Assembly: GCA_943362175.1 (NCBI GenBank)
Contig: CALRIU020000005.1
Span: forward strand, 1-64,000
DNA length: 64,000 nucleotides
Reading direction: 5' to 3'
Source of the DNA: UBA4416 sp943362175
Lineage (GTDB): Bacteria > Bacteroidota > Bacteroidia > B-17B0 > Aurantibacillaceae
Position 1 is the stretch's first letter; every line of letters begins with the position of its first letter. Under the pieces are notes generated by a model. It was not told where the DNA came from and did no database searches. It worked only from the letters and a program-made list of their open reading frames with translations. Both the position numbers and the translations under genes were made by a program. Below are positions 33,796 through 43,489 of this stretch, piece after piece.

Positions 33796-36700
33796 ATGAA
33801 CAATATGGCTATGGACACGACACAACAAACCCCTAATTTCGCTTTAGCAAGTCTTCCGACTCCGCCTCCTCCCGGGACCATCCAGTTTTTCGATGGCTAT
33901 TTTCCGGCATTACCTGCCGGCAATTACAGCATAGGACTGCAACACCAGATGTCGGGCACAAGCGGAGTACCTGGTGCTTTCAGCCTGCCCGACCAGACCT
34001 TCAGCGTGGTGGCGCCCGAGTTTTTTATCGACCCATCGATCATACAAACGATTTACCCGCCACAGGGCGGCTCCGACCAATACGGCTCTTACCTGCCCTT
34101 CCTCGTCATGACGGATCCTTCCTTGCCCTGGGAGCGGAATTTAGTTCCGGGTAGTCCTCCTTCGCATTCGGGAGACCCCACGCCCTGGATGGCGCTGGTG
34201 ATTTTTGCGGAGAGCGAAATCATTTTCCCGGCGGCTTCCACCTCCGGAAACCCGGTGACCTCGGGCACGGTCACCGACCTCCTGGCCAGCAGCACGACGG
34301 TGTTAAAGCCCAACATTCCTACGGATCTCATTCAACCGGATATGTTATCGGCTACCTGCCAGAGCATTACCATACCGGGCGCCGTGTTTAATGCGGTGAT
34401 GCCTAGTACCCCAGAGCTCTCTTATATGGCACATTGCCGGGGTGTGAATACGACCGATGAAGGCGAGCAATTGCTGAGCGTGATGCTCTGCAACCGCATG
34501 CCGGTAGTGAGCAGCACGGATCCCGCGCCGGTACGTTACTATGCCAACTTAATATCACTCGAAGGCTTTGGGGCTTACCTGGGGCCGAATGCCACTCCTA
34601 TTCCCAACAAGCCAACGGGCGGCTTATGCGATGTGCAGATTGTGTCGTTGTATAGCTGGAGCTTTGTTTCGCAACCCGACAGCGGGCAAAGCTTTGAAGC
34701 ATTGGTTAACGGGTTGATCCAAAGTGAAACGGCCACGCGCGGCGCGCTGAGCCTGCCATTTTCCAGCTCATCCAACTTACCCCCCGTTGTAACCGGCCGC
34801 CTGAGCGATGGTTTTGTTCCTCTGACCTTCATTGCCGGATCCGGAGATGAGAGCTTCGCCTGGTACAGGGGTCCTTTCTCGGCAGTGCCTCCTCAGCCGC
34901 TTCCCCCGGTTGGTAATCCACCTGTTCCTGTGTTGCAGGCCGGCGGTGCCGATTCCTTAATGATCTACCTTGCCGAACAGGGCCTCTTTGATCTGAGCTA
35001 TGCTTCGGCCTGGAATATCGGCCGTAACCTGGCGCTGGCCGACTCCGGCTTTGTACAGAATATCACCACCTACAGGCAGGTATCCACCGAGCTATTGACC
35101 AACCTCACACAGCGGATGTCGATGTCGCACTTTTCAGAGGAGACAGATCCTAAAAGCCTGCTCGCCAACAATGCATCCCGCAAACAATTTTCGAGGATGA
35201 TGGGCAGCGGTTTAGGCAAGCATTGGACCAATGCGCTTGCCGCCGTAAAACAGAACCCTGCCCCTGCTTCGTTGAACGTACAGCGCATGAAAAAAAGCCG
35301 CAGCCGGCTTTCGCTTCATCCCAGCGAGGTCCTTGCGATGCCCGGTGTTCCGGAGGCCATCGCCGGAAACCTGGGCGATAATGTTACCGCCATCACACAG
35401 TGGCTGAAGAAGCTGAGCCTGCTTTACCCTGTTCCTTTTTCATACATGGTTCCTAATCCCGCGATGCTGCCGGTAGAGTCCATCCGCTTTTTTTACCTGG
35501 ATCCCAACTGGACAGAAGCCCTGATCGCGGGAGCGATGAGCATCGCTATTCAGAACTCAAAAGATGCCGCTCTTTATAAAGCCATGCTGCCAACGTTTAT
35601 CTCCAGCAACGGTGGAGAGATGAGCGGTATGCTCATTCGCTCACAGCTTGTATCGGGCTGGCCGAAGCTGGTGATTTCACCGACGCTTGGAGGTGCCCCG
35701 ATGAACATGGTCCGCAACGATTGCCCGGCCACGAATGTCCGCCTCGTTTTGTTTGATGGCATCCCCGATACGGTAACGCTGGGTGAACCATACCAGGGCC
35801 TGTTATTCGGCGTTGAAGATTTCGGCGTTGCGCCGCGCTGCGTCACTTCTGCCGCACTCACCGGCGCTATTATTTCCAATGCGCAGCATGTACAGCCTTT
35901 ATACCGGACTCCTGCGACGGGCAGCCTGGGTGGCGTGCTCGATATTGACGCTACAGCACCTCTGCTGCAACAGGCTGCCGGCGTGCTTCCTTTTAGCACG
36001 GGAGCTGTGGTGAACTGGAACGGCACAGCGCTTGCCACTACCTTTGTGGCCGCCAATCAACTGACGGCCGTTGTCCCTGCAACACTGGTAGCCAGCGTTG
36101 GAACAGCAAGCGTTACGGTAAACAGCGGAGGGGCTACGTCTCTTCCTGCTATCTTTCATATCAGCGCTCCTTTCGAGATCGATTCCATCAATCCAACCAT
36201 GATGCTCGTTGGCTCCGACCAGTTTACACTAACGGTTTCAGGGATCGGCTTCGCCTCCGACGCTCAAATCCAATGGAATGGCACTCCGCTGACAACAACG
36301 GTGATCAGCACATCGGAAGCCACGGCCGTGGTTCCGGCGACTTCCGTTACTACGATCGGATCGGCCACCATCACTGTCCTCTCAGGTGGCAACACGTCCA
36401 ATACGATGACCCTGAACATTGTCGGCGGCGACCCTGTCATTAATACCTTGTTGCCGGCCGTTGTGATGGAAGGAGGCACAGGCTTTACCCTCACACTCAT
36501 GGGATCGGGTTTTACCCAAAATGCCGTTGTGCAGTGGAACAGTACGGCGCTCTCTACCCGCTATGTATCAGGCGAACAACTTACGGCAGCCGTACCGGCC
36601 TCTTTCATTACAAGCCCCGGAAGTATTTCGGTAACCGTGGTCATCAACGGCACGGCATCACCTGCTGCTGTGTTTACCATTGCAAACCAGACAGCCACCA

Positions 36701-37095
36701 TCGGTTCTTTGCAACCGCCCCTGGCCCTGGTTGGCGGCTCCGATGTACAGTTAACGGTCGATGGCGTAGGCTTCGCACAAGGCGATAGCGTTCAATGGAA
36801 CGGCACCAAGCTGACCACCACCTTCGATAGCTCAGAGCAACTGATCGCCACCGTGCCATCTTCTCTCCTGACCAAGGCGGGTACAATAGCCGTCACCGTT
36901 CTTTCCGGCACAAGCACCTCCAACAGCGTCAACTTTACGGTGATTGTTCCGCAACCGGCGATAGGCCTGCTGGAACCTGCCGTGGTGGTGGCAGGGGCAA
37001 CCCAGTTTACCTTAACCATAACCGGAGGCTTTGGCCCCGGCGATTTTGCCTTACAAATGGTAGCCGCACCGGAACTTCAACCTTTCAATAACTAA
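33796..37095 (+). CDS. Giant protein with IPT/TIG repeats (1099 aa)
   Basis: Starts six bases after the DUF6603-like stop. Residues 1-790 form an unrecognised region opening with a beta-rich segment (GTIQFFDGYFPALPAGNYSI) and a Trp/Pro-rich one (DPSLPWERNLVPGSPPSHSG). From about residue 720 a row of IPT/TIG immunoglobulin-like domains follows: one partial, three full (starting near 794, 877 and 962) and a truncated last one. The signature is repeated as a VQWNGT or IQWNGT core plus QLTAVVPA. The cut-off final domain suggests C-terminal erosion or a capping end. No signal peptide. Probably a structural or adhesive partner of its neighbours. Confidence 0.65.
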   Translation: MNNMAMDTTQQTPNFALASLPTPPPPGTIQFFDGYFPALPAGNYSIGLQHQMSGTSGVPGAFSLPDQTFSVVAPEFFIDPSIIQTIYPPQGGSDQYGSYLPFLVMTDPSLPWERNLVPGSPPSHSGDPTPWMALVIFAESEIIFPAASTSGNPVTSGTVTDLLASSTTVLKPNIPTDLIQPDMLSATCQSITIPGAVFNAVMPSTPELSYMAHCRGVNTTDEGEQLLSVMLCNRMPVVSSTDPAPVRYYANLISLEGFGAYLGPNATPIPNKPTGGLCDVQIVSLYSWSFVSQPDSGQSFEALVNGLIQSETATRGALSLPFSSSSNLPPVVTGRLSDGFVPLTFIAGSGDESFAWYRGPFSAVPPQPLPPVGNPPVPVLQAGGADSLMIYLAEQGLFDLSYASAWNIGRNLALADSGFVQNITTYRQVSTELLTNLTQRMSMSHFSEETDPKSLLANNASRKQFSRMMGSGLGKHWTNALAAVKQNPAPASLNVQRMKKSRSRLSLHPSEVLAMPGVPEAIAGNLGDNVTAITQWLKKLSLLYPVPFSYMVPNPAMLPVESIRFFYLDPNWTEALIAGAMSIAIQNSKDAALYKAMLPTFISSNGGEMSGMLIRSQLVSGWPKLVISPTLGGAPMNMVRNDCPATNVRLVLFDGIPDTVTLGEPYQGLLFGVEDFGVAPRCVTSAALTGAIISNAQHVQPLYRTPATGSLGGVLDIDATAPLLQQAAGVLPFSTGAVVNWNGTALATTFVAANQLTAVVPATLVASVGTASVTVNSGGATSLPAIFHISAPFEIDSINPTMMLVGSDQFTLTVSGIGFASDAQIQWNGTPLTTTVISTSEATAVVPATSVTTIGSATITVLSGGNTSNTMTLNIVGGDPVINTLLPAVVMEGGTGFTLTLMGSGFTQNAVVQWNSTALSTRYVSGEQLTAAVPASFITSPGSISVTVVINGTASPAAVFTIANQTATIGSLQPPLALVGGSDVQLTVDGVGFAQGDSVQWNGTKLTTTFDSSEQLIATVPSSLLTKAGTIAVTVLSGTSTSNSVNFTVIVPQPAIGLLEPAVVVAGATQFTLTITGGFGPGDFALQMVAAPELQPFNN

Positions 37096-37107
37096 ACGAC
37101 AGAAACT

Positions 37108-40100
37108 ATGAGTACCCAGAATCCATTAATCGTTCCGATGACCGTAGAAGCCCTGGTGGTCAATGATATTTTTCGTACCAACGGCAGCAGCTTCGTCAGA
37201 AACCAGATGCTGTACGGTGCGATGAGCACCTGCAACAGCGGCCAACCCGGGATCAGTAATAACGACACTCAATTCACCCTTCATTCTACTTCTCCGGTGC
37301 TGCCCAGCAAGACACCGGCCGGTGATTATTACAATGGTGTTTACCTGAAATGGCGCTTACCTGAAAGCTTCACCAATGGCGTGCAGGATAATGTGACGGG
37401 CTTAACGGAATATCCCCTGGTGCCTAACCGCTGGCTGGTAGTGAGGTATAGCGGGCCTTTGACGCAGCGTGTGGCGACTGCCTGGATCGTGGAAAGCGAT
37501 CACCTGTATCCGAACAACCAGGTTCCTCAGCCAACAAATGCGTCGATGGTAGCCACAGCCTACGTGAAGGCCAACTCAAACGGAACTCCGACGCAACAGT
37601 TTATCGGGCAAAATATTTTGCTGGGAAGCTGGGCCGAATCGGGCAATGACCTTCAGCTGACTGCCATGGCACCAGGCAATCCGGCCTTCGGCGTGTTTCA
37701 GCCGCAGAATAATAATGTATTTTCATTTATCGATTGCCTTAACAGCAGCCCTACTGAAACGCTTAGCTATATGGTAACCGGATGGTTTTCGAATCCGGAG
37801 AGCGATCCTTTGTATGAAAAGCTGGCGGTGTGGACGAACAATACCGGCAACAATGTAGTATCCACGCTGAATTTTTCCGCAGCATCGGCTTCTCAGGTCA
37901 ACTGGACTGCCGGCACCATTACCATTGCAGGTACGGTATATAACATCGTGGCGGGCAACACCGGAGCCATGTCGGTAACGACCTACGTATACCTCGACCC
38001 GATGGTCTCTACCACGGCTTTACAAATTACAACGGATCTTGCGACAGCGCAGGCAGGTATTCCTATTGTAACGGCAACGCCTTTCTTCGCGGCTCAACTG
38101 TCGACGCTGGGCTGGACGCTTCCTGAAAATACCGATCCGGCATTAACGGCTACCTGGTCGATGCTCTACGGTGCGGTGAATGGCGTGCAATGGCAAAATA
38201 CAGCCTTGCCTCCGGGCGGTGTTCCTTCTGCAAGCACCGGTGCGCCTCCTGTTTCGGTTGCTGTGGGCAATACGTCGGTGGAGGCGCTTACCGCGATGAT
38301 CACGGCACAGGCGGCGCAACAAAATATTCCGATTGATGCCGAGCTCCTCGAAGCATTTCAGCTTGACCTGACCGAAGTGTTTGACATGCCTGATGGTGCA
38401 GCTGTGCTGGCGGAAAAACTCCAGGCCAGCTTTTTTCAAAAATTTTCGGGCGGCTATAACTGGAACATCGTGGATGCTCCCGACAGTACGACACAAATCT
38501 CGCAGGCTGAGCTACAAACAGAGCTGGCCTGGCTGGCCACGCTGAATCAGGATCAGGAGAATCTGAATGAGGCTCTGAATGAGCTGGCATCACTGCAATC
38601 GCAGCTGTATACCATGTGGTGGAAGTATGCCGACTGGCCAAATGCAATCCAGCAGGATTGCGGTGTTCCCGGCCTCGAGACGCAAGCCGGCCTGCAACAA
38701 CAATTGGATCCAACGGTTTCGGGTAGCCTGGCCCAGCTTACCGCTTCGCAGATGACGAAAGTCAATGCGCTCATGGCGCTTGTGCCGACAGGCGACACAC
38801 AGGCCGAACTGGCGCAGGCTATCCTGGATTATTCGACACAAAAAAATCTTCCTGCTACCCGTCTCCTGAAAAGAACGATTGCGCCTTTGTTTTACAAGCC
38901 CAACAATCCTGTGGTGATGATTGCCGGTGCCGGTGTTTCAGGCCTTATACAAAATGACAACAGCAGCCTTCTTTGCCGCTTTCCTTCGCAAGTGGTAACG
39001 GGCTTCAACTACAACAGCAAGCCGGTAACGGCTGCCACCTCCGGGCTTTCCATTCCTCAGCCCAACCTCTCACAGGTAACAGGCGCACCCTGGTCAGCGG
39101 CTTTATTGAACAGCCTGGTCGGAGAGTTTTTTTTCCTGGACACGAATAATGCGACTGTCATCGGCGCTGCTATTTCGGCAAGTGCTTCTGATGTGCAGAC
39201 AGCGATGTCTGACAGCGCGAATGACATTGGTGTATATCCAACCGGTGCTGTGGAGCAATGGACGGAAAATCCGTGGCATCCTTTGCTGATGTACTGGCAG
39301 CTGAATTATTACCCGATTGAGTTCGGTACGCCATCGTCTCCCAACTGGAGCTTTGATAACGGCCAGTTTTTCTGGAACGGCTCGCCGTCCAGCGTGGTGA
39401 AGACGAACACCTACACTTACAGCAGCATGATACAGCTCACGCCGATGGCTAATTTCAATATGCAATCGCGGATCAATGCGTTCCTCGCCAATAACCCCGA
39501 CCTGGACCCGCTTGAAAAAGCAGAGTTCGAAGCGCTCCTGGATTTTGTTCAGACTTCCGATCACTGGGATTTGCTCTCACAGGCGATGGACGGCTTCAAT
39601 GAGCAGATGCAGCTGGGACTGCCGGGTGTGTTTATGACTCCTGCTTCTTACCCGTCGGGCACAACTCCAAGCTTATCAACGCTGATCGGTCATGAAACAG
39701 GTTATCCACCTTCCCTCGGAAATATTCCATCGTCAACGCCTTATCCGCCCAGCGGCTTCTTACCGCTTCGTGCAGGCCAGTTTGAATTTATTCAGCTGGT
39801 GCTGATCGATGAATGGGGACAAGCGCTCTGGCCAATCGATTCGTATAATTATAAAACGGTATCGGTATACATGCCTCCGGAGCTGACACCTGTTCAGAGC
39901 TCTGAGGCCGTTAACTTTACGGTAAGCAGCACCGTGGCTATCTCTTCCATCAGCCCTGAGATTGCACCGACGGGAGGCAGCGGGATTACCTTAACCGTGA
40001 ACGGTGTCAATTTTACGAATGCCGCCACGATCGAATGGAACGGCACAGCGATCAGCACAAGCTTTGTGAGCTCAACCCAATTAACGGCATCGCTCAGCAC

Positions 40101-41793
40101 TGCCCAGCTTCAAAGCCAGGGCTCGTATACTGTGACGGTGAGCTTAGGTGGCGGCATCAATAGTAATGCCCTTCCTTTTACTGTTGCCAGCGGACCAACC
40201 ATCGGCTCTTTAAGTCCAAACCTGTTGCAGGCCGGCATGGTTCCTTCTTCTACGTTTACACTTTTTGTAACAGGGGTAGGCTTTACGGCCGGAAGCCTTG
40301 TTCAGTGGAACGGCATAGCGCTGAGCACGGAATTTGTGAGCTCCTTCAGCCTGATTGCCACGGTGCCGGCCAATTATGCATTTGCGCCGGGAATAGCCAA
40401 CATTACCGTTTCTTCGGGCGGAACTGTTTCCAACACGGCTGTGTTTACGCTGTCGCCGGGCTCGGCGATTGTTTCGTTGGAACCTGCCATTGCCTCTACA
40501 AGCACTGCCGGCTTTACCTTAACGGTAAACGGCGTAGGCTTCGAACCGGGGACTCTTGTGGCATGGAATAAGGCGGCGCTTGCCACAACCTATGTCAGCG
40601 CCACGCAGCTAACAGCCCTGGTGCCGGCTTCCCTGCTCAGCCAGGCTGGCACGATGAGCATCACGGCGAGCATCGGCTCCTGCGTTTTTCCGAATGTTCC
40701 GGATTCTTTCATCCAATTGCCACCGGCATTATTACAGCCGGCTCAACTGAGCTTCAACCTCATCTCCGCAGTGAATGATAGCATTGTGTTTGGCCCGGTG
40801 AACCCGACGGCCGACCCGATATGCGGATGGGTGCTCCCGAACCACCTCGACCATTCCATCATGGCTTACGATCCATTGGGTGTTTCCCTGGGAGAGATGT
40901 CGATTGACATAACGGGTAGCGATGCCCTTGCGATCTGCTGGATGCCTTCGCCGGGAAGCCCTTACACCACGCTTACCGAGATTGCCTCCTCCATCCCGCA
41001 TTTCGGTAATTTTCTGCTCACGCTGAGCCAGCAAACCACCGACACGTTCACGGCTTTTATGGCAGCGATTGATGATACGTTGTGGACGACGGCCCCTATG
41101 GGCACAAGCTTTGACCAAAGCCTGGCGGTGCTGATGGGCAGGCCGCTCGCAATGGTGCGTGCCAATCTCCAGTTCCTGCTCGACGGACCTGCGGTAACGG
41201 ATCCGAGCTGGCAGTTTACTTTTGATCCTGCGGCTGCCCAGGTAGAGACTTACAAATTCCCGATCGAGCTTGGCAATATCGCTCAGCTGAAAGACGGCCT
41301 GATCGGTTATTTCGTGGAGGATGCCTACGGAACTTTTAATGTGGTAACCGAATCGGGTGCGACCGAGAGTAATTACCTGAACCCGATCGGCGTTGACAAC
41401 AATTATATCTACCTGCCTTTCGACGGAACAACCTCCACCTTCGTGTCGATGCTGGTTGATCCTTATGCGGCTGTTCATGCAACCACGGGAATCCTGCCGG
41501 TAACTTCCGTCAGCCTTCCTCCAGAGTTTACCGTGAATGCTATTGCGGCCATGAATGTGACCTTCCGCATGGATGGCATACTCACCGACCAGCAGGTCAA
41601 CTCAGACGGCAGCACAACTATCCTGTTACCGGTTCCTAATGAAAAGTCCGGCGTATGGCAGTGGATTGAAAACGACGAGGGCACCTGGACAAACTATACC
41701 ACCGGCCCTAACGATACCAGCGCAAGGCTTTCGGATGTCCCTCCTGTTTTAAGGCGTGGCTTCCTGCAATTGAACTCCGGTCTTTCGTCATGA
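37108..41793 (+). CDS. Giant protein with IPT/TIG repeats (1561 aa)
   Basis: Twelve bases after the previous gene. The first 900 residues are unrecognised. The N-terminus reads IVPMTVEALVVNDIFR and the segment YPLVPNRWLVVRYSGP is striking; a helical, Gln/Glu-rich part lies around residues 470-560. Three IPT/TIG domains occupy about 945-1205 (ISSISPEIAPTGGSGITLTV is the start of the first). A further 350-residue beta-rich part closes the protein. No signal peptide or sorting tail. Together with the two preceding genes it forms a tightly spaced operon of very large proteins that probably assemble with each other. Confidence 0.65.
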   Translation: MSTQNPLIVPMTVEALVVNDIFRTNGSSFVRNQMLYGAMSTCNSGQPGISNNDTQFTLHSTSPVLPSKTPAGDYYNGVYLKWRLPESFTNGVQDNVTGLTEYPLVPNRWLVVRYSGPLTQRVATAWIVESDHLYPNNQVPQPTNASMVATAYVKANSNGTPTQQFIGQNILLGSWAESGNDLQLTAMAPGNPAFGVFQPQNNNVFSFIDCLNSSPTETLSYMVTGWFSNPESDPLYEKLAVWTNNTGNNVVSTLNFSAASASQVNWTAGTITIAGTVYNIVAGNTGAMSVTTYVYLDPMVSTTALQITTDLATAQAGIPIVTATPFFAAQLSTLGWTLPENTDPALTATWSMLYGAVNGVQWQNTALPPGGVPSASTGAPPVSVAVGNTSVEALTAMITAQAAQQNIPIDAELLEAFQLDLTEVFDMPDGAAVLAEKLQASFFQKFSGGYNWNIVDAPDSTTQISQAELQTELAWLATLNQDQENLNEALNELASLQSQLYTMWWKYADWPNAIQQDCGVPGLETQAGLQQQLDPTVSGSLAQLTASQMTKVNALMALVPTGDTQAELAQAILDYSTQKNLPATRLLKRTIAPLFYKPNNPVVMIAGAGVSGLIQNDNSSLLCRFPSQVVTGFNYNSKPVTAATSGLSIPQPNLSQVTGAPWSAALLNSLVGEFFFLDTNNATVIGAAISASASDVQTAMSDSANDIGVYPTGAVEQWTENPWHPLLMYWQLNYYPIEFGTPSSPNWSFDNGQFFWNGSPSSVVKTNTYTYSSMIQLTPMANFNMQSRINAFLANNPDLDPLEKAEFEALLDFVQTSDHWDLLSQAMDGFNEQMQLGLPGVFMTPASYPSGTTPSLSTLIGHETGYPPSLGNIPSSTPYPPSGFLPLRAGQFEFIQLVLIDEWGQALWPIDSYNYKTVSVYMPPELTPVQSSEAVNFTVSSTVAISSISPEIAPTGGSGITLTVNGVNFTNAATIEWNGTAISTSFVSSTQLTASLSTAQLQSQGSYTVTVSLGGGINSNALPFTVASGPTIGSLSPNLLQAGMVPSSTFTLFVTGVGFTAGSLVQWNGIALSTEFVSSFSLIATVPANYAFAPGIANITVSSGGTVSNTAVFTLSPGSAIVSLEPAIASTSTAGFTLTVNGVGFEPGTLVAWNKAALATTYVSATQLTALVPASLLSQAGTMSITASIGSCVFPNVPDSFIQLPPALLQPAQLSFNLISAVNDSIVFGPVNPTADPICGWVLPNHLDHSIMAYDPLGVSLGEMSIDITGSDALAICWMPSPGSPYTTLTEIASSIPHFGNFLLTLSQQTTDTFTAFMAAIDDTLWTTAPMGTSFDQSLAVLMGRPLAMVRANLQFLLDGPAVTDPSWQFTFDPAAAQVETYKFPIELGNIAQLKDGLIGYFVEDAYGTFNVVTESGATESNYLNPIGVDNNYIYLPFDGTTSTFVSMLVDPYAAVHATTGILPVTSVSLPPEFTVNAIAAMNVTFRMDGILTDQQVNSDGSTTILLPVPNEKSGVWQWIENDEGTWTNYTTGPNDTSARLSDVPPVLRRGFLQLNSGLSS

Positions 41794-41881
41794 GCCTCTT
41801 AAAAAAATCTATTACTGCACAGACGAACCTATCATCTCCTGAATGAGTTATTGACCTGAAAAACAAAAACGACAAACACGT

Positions 41882-43414
41882 ATGACCCATCAAACCAAGC
41901 CGAATTCCTGGGTTTTCCAGGACAGCGACTCAACGACACAGCTGAGCTACGCCCTTCAAATCAATCCTGCTCCGTTTACCGTCTCTATCCCCGACATGCC
42001 TCCCGTGACGGGCTCCCTGGAGTTTGTGATCACCAATCCTACCAACAGCGCCGTTAACGTTACGTCTGTTGCTTTTACCCTCACAGTGGGCTCCGACAGT
42101 GATTGTATTACACAAAGCACCAGTGGTGTCTTAACCTCGGTGGACGACACTACCAACTGGACCTTCACAGGGCCGCCATCACCGATCACCAATGGCAGCG
42201 CCACGTATCTGCTGACTCCGAAATCGGGAAGCCCTTATCCACTTCCGGCGGGTGCTTCAGTCGTGGTACAGATTTTCGGATTTCAAACGATGCCTGTTCC
42301 CGGCAACAGTACGCTTGACATCAAGGAGCTCATCGTATCTCTTCCTCCGGCCTATTGCAGTTTTATTGTCAGCACCTTTCCAACTGGTTTTTATTTTAAC
42401 GGCCTGGCGGCAAGCGTTGTAAACGGCAGCAACCTGATACCCGTGGCCCAGGTGAATACAGGCTCCAGCGTAACGCTGAGCTGGAATTCCTCGGTTGTGG
42501 ATACATCCGCTTTCACCATTTATTATTCGAATGCTGCCAATGGCCAGCAAACAGAACACCCTGCCGATATCGGCGAATGGGTATCGCCGCCACTAAGCAG
42601 CGACACGGTATTTACGGTTGCCGTGACGATCAGTGCAGAAGGTGGACAGCCATTGACTGCCTCCATGACCACTGCTGTTTCAGTTCAAAATCCGAGCCTG
42701 GTAGCAGCCGGCATTACGACAGGCACAGCCACAGTAACGGGTGCTGCCTCCATTGGCGGAACGCTCACGGCACACGGCATCACGGCTACGGGAGCTACCG
42801 TGAACGGCACCCTTGCCACGGATGCTCTTTCGGCGAACAGCGCCACTGTCAGCGGATCGCTGAATACATCCGGCCTGAGTGCTTCTACGGTGACTATCAG
42901 CGGAAGCACCAGCGCCCAGAATGTATCAGCGGGCGGTACACTCACGGTGGCGGGTGTCAGCACTTTTAACGGCGAAGCCGTGGCCGGCTCCACGGTATCC
43001 ATGATGCAATCCTGGGTCACGATTAATATGGAGCACACCTATACCGCCGACACCGATGGATTCGTGGTTGGCGTGGTGGGTTATCCTCCGGAATCTTATA
43101 CCTTATGCGGAACGCAGATCGGAGGTTACCTCAACGGGGGCTGCATGATGGTGGCCACGGGCGGTAATCTTGTCTTCAGCAATGGTCAAAGCAATTTTAA
43201 TTCCTGGGGTTCTCCGAATTGCCTGACCATGCCGGTTCCCAAAGGCAGCACGTTCATGCTGCACGTGGTGAACGGTGGCGATATCAACGCGCCGACTTAT
43301 GGTTATTGGATACCGCTTGGGAAATCAGGCATCGAGGCCGCAGGGGAAATCACAAGCGTTCTGAGCAAATTCATTACTGCCCAGGGCAAAGCGCGGCCTA
43401 TGAAGCTGTCATAA
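41882..43414 (+). CDS. Fibre-like paralogue 1, distinct tip domain, no S74 chaperone
   Basis: A 510-residue protein sharing about 280 N-terminal residues with the next three genes (start KPNSWVFQDSDSTTQLSYAL; later SAEGGQPLTASMTTAVSVQN). A shaft of short repeats built around G-A-A-S-I-G-G and V-x-G-S-L-N-T units follows. The C-terminal 130 residues (VTINMEHTYTADTDGFVVGV onward) are unrelated to the paralogues and lack the S74 chaperone. It may be a variant receptor-binding or capping subunit. No signal peptide. Confidence 0.7.
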   Translation: MTHQTKPNSWVFQDSDSTTQLSYALQINPAPFTVSIPDMPPVTGSLEFVITNPTNSAVNVTSVAFTLTVGSDSDCITQSTSGVLTSVDDTTNWTFTGPPSPITNGSATYLLTPKSGSPYPLPAGASVVVQIFGFQTMPVPGNSTLDIKELIVSLPPAYCSFIVSTFPTGFYFNGLAASVVNGSNLIPVAQVNTGSSVTLSWNSSVVDTSAFTIYYSNAANGQQTEHPADIGEWVSPPLSSDTVFTVAVTISAEGGQPLTASMTTAVSVQNPSLVAAGITTGTATVTGAASIGGTLTAHGITATGATVNGTLATDALSANSATVSGSLNTSGLSASTVTISGSTSAQNVSAGGTLTVAGVSTFNGEAVAGSTVSMMQSWVTINMEHTYTADTDGFVVGVVGYPPESYTLCGTQIGGYLNGGCMMVATGGNLVFSNGQSNFNSWGSPNCLTMPVPKGSTFMLHVVNGGDINAPTYGYWIPLGKSGIEAAGEITSVLSKFITAQGKARPMKLS

Positions 43415-43489
43415 TTTCAAGAAGTTTTTTAAGGATACACTCATCATCAACTTATTTCAATAAACATCCATCATAAAACTACCCCACAC

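Noticed and set aside
40732..41478. 248-codon minus-strand frame
   Set aside because: Shadow of the 1561-residue gene; Arg/His-rich composition without any motif.
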